A stretch of DNA of 64,000 nucleotides from contig NZ_CP014230.1 in NCBI RefSeq assembly GCF_001553625.1, forward strand, positions 2,480,001 to 2,544,000. Reading direction: 5' to 3'. The notes beneath the pieces are model-generated. The model was not told the origin of the DNA, did not search any database, and saw nothing but the letters and a program-made list of their open reading frames with translations. This document shows positions 61,895 to 64,000 of this stretch, piece by piece (position 1 is the stretch's first letter; each line of letters starts with the position of its first letter). Source of the DNA: Desulfomicrobium orale DSM 12838 (lineage in GTDB: Bacteria > Desulfobacterota > Desulfovibrionia > Desulfovibrionales > Desulfomicrobiaceae). The translations under genes and the position numbers were made by a program.

Positions 61895-62986
61895 TCACAC
61901 TCCTTCAATATGATCCGCACGCGCCCCATTTAGGGCAAATCCGCTTGCAGAGCAATGATATGCCTGATGATAGGCTGCGTACATCCGGTCAATGCCAAAG
62001 GCCCGCACGCTTTCCCGGCCGTTCCGGACCAGATGTGCGGCGAGTTCCGGCTCCCGGCGCAGCCGGTTCAGTTGTTCGGCCAGTCGTTGCGGTCTGCCGT
62101 TTTCAAAAACCAAGCCGTTTTCGCCATCCCTGACCAGTTCAAGATTGGAGGCCAGATTGGAACACACCACCGGCACTCCGGCGGCCCAGCCTTCCTTGAT
62201 CACACCGCTCGATCCCTCCCCGTGGGCCGATGGCACCACCAGTATGTCCAGATGCGGCATGACTTCCGAACTTTCCACCCATCCTTTCCAGACAATCCGC
62301 TCCTCAAGCCCCAGCCGTGCCGCGAGCTCCCGCAAGGATGGCCCGAGCTTGCCCTCGCCGACAATCCAGATTTCAGGGGGTTCTTCCATCGAAGCCAGAG
62401 CGCGAAGAAGCTGGGCATGCCCTTTCTGGGGAGAAAGGGCGCCGATAATGCCAAGGCGTCCATTGTTGGCCCGGCGCGGCAGCCTGGTGAACCGATCTAG
62501 CGGGATGGCACTTGGAATGACCACCGTGCGCCTGACACCCGCCGCCGCGACCCGTTCTTCCACTTCCCGGCTGACGCAGATCACCAGACGCCCCAGACGA
62601 TATTTCCATCTGCTCCAGCCGGACCCCAGAGCATAGGAAACCCGCCGGGTATGCATCAGCACAAGGCCACGGCGTAAAAAAGCGCAAATAGCGCCCAGAG
62701 AGGCCGCGCGGGCGTCATGGGTGTGCAGGATCTCGCGGGGAAGCAGATTTTTGAGCAGGAAGACGGCGTTTCGCGGATGAAAATCGAACCGGCGGGGCAA
62801 AACCAGCGTGGGCAGGCCGCGCTTTCCGGCCTCCAGGAGAACAGGCGCTCCGGCCGGAGCCGCCACGCGCACATCATAACCCTGCCGAAGCTGCTCTCCG
62901 GCCAGATACAGGACCTGCCGCTGCCCGCCCCGGTATTCCATGCCCAGGTCCAGATGCATGACGCGAAGCGGCGGCGCATTCTCCAT
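61895..62986 (-). CDS. GT4-family glycosyltransferase
   Basis: A 363-residue GT-B enzyme. N-terminal HLDLGMEYRGGQRQVLYLAGEQLRQGY is the acceptor-side start of GT4 enzymes; the C-terminal donor domain has GIIGALSPQKGHAQLLRAL, WIVGEGKLGPSL and the E-x7-E type segment KEGWAAGVPVVCSNLASNLELV. The Met-Glu-Asn start and lack of a signal peptide suggest a cytoplasmic or membrane-associated enzyme, perhaps for LPS or surface glycan. Substrate unknown. Confidence 0.9.
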   Translation of the reverse strand: MENAPPLRVMHLDLGMEYRGGQRQVLYLAGEQLRQGYDVRVAAPAGAPVLLEAGKRGLPTLVLPRRFDFHPRNAVFLLKNLLPREILHTHDARAASLGAICAFLRRGLVLMHTRRVSYALGSGWSRWKYRLGRLVICVSREVEERVAAAGVRRTVVIPSAIPLDRFTRLPRRANNGRLGIIGALSPQKGHAQLLRALASMEEPPEIWIVGEGKLGPSLRELAARLGLEERIVWKGWVESSEVMPHLDILVVPSAHGEGSSGVIKEGWAAGVPVVCSNLASNLELVRDGENGLVFENGRPQRLAEQLNRLRREPELAAHLVRNGRESVRAFGIDRMYAAYHQAYHCSASGFALNGARADHIEGV

Positions 62987-63002
62987 AACGGCGGGCCGCC
63001 TC

Positions 63003-63950
63003 TTATCCCCGAAGCGGCTGGCCGTGGGCCTTGCGGTCGGCCACGAGCATCCGGCGCAGTTCCGCGCTCACAGGCCCCGGCCGCCCGTTTCCGATGACCC
63101 GTCCATTATAGCGCACCACGCCCACGGCGTCGATGCTGGTGCCGAGCAGAATGATCTCGCGGCAATCATACAACTCGTCCTCGAGTACGGGGCGGCTCAT
63201 CACCGGCATGATCTCCCCGGCCAGACGCATGGCCCTGAGCAGAGTGGTTCCGGGAAGAGCGTTACGCAGTTCCGGCACCACCAGCGTCCCCTCGCCGTCC
63301 ACCAGCACCGCGTTTTCCGTGGAACCCTCGGCCAGAAAGCCCTCGTCGTCAAAGCACAAGGGAAATTCCGCGCCCTGGTCCACGGCATCTTTTTTCATCA
63401 GCACATTGGGCAGATAATTCACGCTCTTGATTCGGGACATCCAGCCCTGCTTGGCCGGGATGCGCGTCCGCACGGCGCTGACTCCGGCAGCCCAGAAATC
63501 TTCGGGTCTGGGCGCCGAACGCCTGGCCACGATGTACAAGCTCGGGGCCGGGCATTCGCGGATATCCAGAGCGAATCCTCCAGGACCACGGCCCACCAGC
63601 ACCATCACATTCCCCGCATCTGCCTGGCCAGCCAGACAGACCTGCCGAATGAGTTTGTCCAGCTCCACCTTCGTCACCGGCGGCTCAAGCCCGATGGCCT
63701 GGGCCGAACGCTGCAAACGGTCAAGGTGTTCATCCAGCTGGTAGATGGCTCCGTCCTCGAAACGCAAGGCCTCGAAAATCCCGTCCCCCCGATGTACCAG
63801 ATGATCATCCAGCGGGATGAGCATAAGCCGGGGATTGGTGAAGATCGCCCCCAACCGGTGGTCGTAAAAGGCCAGGATGTTTTCCTCACCGGAGCGGGGC
63901 AGGGACAGCACCCGCTCCCAGAACAGTTCTTCGGATCCCAATTCGGCCAT
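63003..63950 (-). CDS. Class IV aminotransferase / aminodeoxychorismate lyase-like
   Basis: A 315-residue fold-type IV PLP enzyme (IFEALRFEDGAIYQLDEHLDRLQRSA; Schiff-base Lys in SRIKSVNYLPNVLMKKDA; FLAEGSTENAVLV; EIILLGTSIDAVGVVRYNGRVIG). It could be a branched-chain or D-amino acid aminotransferase, or 4-amino-4-deoxychorismate lyase; sequence alone does not decide. The ATG at 63950 follows GGAGGAGA and is preferred over the upstream ATG at 63974. Confidence 0.88.
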   Translation of the reverse strand: MAELGSEELFWERVLSLPRSGEENILAFYDHRLGAIFTNPRLMLIPLDDHLVHRGDGIFEALRFEDGAIYQLDEHLDRLQRSAQAIGLEPPVTKVELDKLIRQVCLAGQADAGNVMVLVGRGPGGFALDIRECPAPSLYIVARRSAPRPEDFWAAGVSAVRTRIPAKQGWMSRIKSVNYLPNVLMKKDAVDQGAEFPLCFDDEGFLAEGSTENAVLVDGEGTLVVPELRNALPGTTLLRAMRLAGEIMPVMSRPVLEDELYDCREIILLGTSIDAVGVVRYNGRVIGNGRPGPVSAELRRMLVADRKAHGQPLRG

Positions 63951-63973
63951 GGCTATCTCCTCCACAAGCGACA

Positions 63974-63994
63974 ACGCCCCGTTGGCCGGGGCGT
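63974..63994 (-). terminator. Hairpin upstream of the class IV aminotransferase
   Basis: ACGCCCCG and CGGGGCGT pair around a five-base loop. On the minus strand it is followed by TGT only, so it is a weak candidate terminator of a gene beyond the window or a leader hairpin. Confidence 0.4.
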
Positions 63995-64000
63995 ATCGAA

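Overview
The window is high-GC bacterial chromosome, most likely from a sulfate reducer of the Desulfovibrionales or a close relative. The evidence is the housekeeping gene order (tig-clpP-clpX-lon; psd-pssA-leuA-leuC-leuD-leuB), a small dual-CXXC protein with an in-frame TGA of a kind I know from that group, and GC-rich intergenic hairpin repeats. No phage, plasmid backbone, CRISPR array or secondary-metabolite cluster is visible. Species identity is inference.

Layout. (1) 1-8.5 kb: the tail of an unidentified + strand gene, then a minus-strand macromolecular-synthesis operon reading rpsU, yqeY/gatB-like, mutS2, dnaG, rpoD, nuclease, small ORF, HD hydrolase. (2) 8.6-11.9 kb: HU with a tiny membrane protein missed by length-limited gene finding, rsmA, DUF2062, ferritin and thiol peroxidase. 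(3) 11.9-18 kb: tRNA-Leu, tig, clpP, clpX, lon, a protein-quality-control block. (4) 18-24 kb: an ABC exporter (permease plus ATPase) divergent from a tesA-like esterase, with start codons sharing one CATG, followed by three more + strand genes. (5) 24-37.3 kb, + strand: a SNF2 helicase, an AT-rich two-gene island, then a tightly packed run of aminotransferase, Nudix, murI, RNase-H-fold protein, putative selenoprotein, thioesterase, pcnB, uvrC and a cation/proton antiporter. (6) 37.3-49.6 kb: two membrane/metabolism genes, one IS4-family copy, a Gly-Cys-Gly tRNA array, dksA, a large EF-hand membrane protein, tgpA, and a DUF58 gene broken by an IS5-family element that itself holds a second IS4 copy. 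(7) 49.7-64 kb, minus strand: an EF-G paralogue, leucine biosynthesis, phosphatidylethanolamine synthesis, two glycosyltransferases, gpmI, rsfS and a class IV aminotransferase.

The most notable points are the dual-CXXC selenoprotein candidate with a SECIS-like hairpin (31720-31914), the chimeric IS5::IS4 nest with 237-bp direct repeats and no target duplication (46780-49097), the exact reconstructability of the interrupted DUF58 gene, the overlapping divergent start codons at 21280-21283, and the 56-codon membrane protein downstream of HU. I found no clearly new multi-gene system; these are the best leads.
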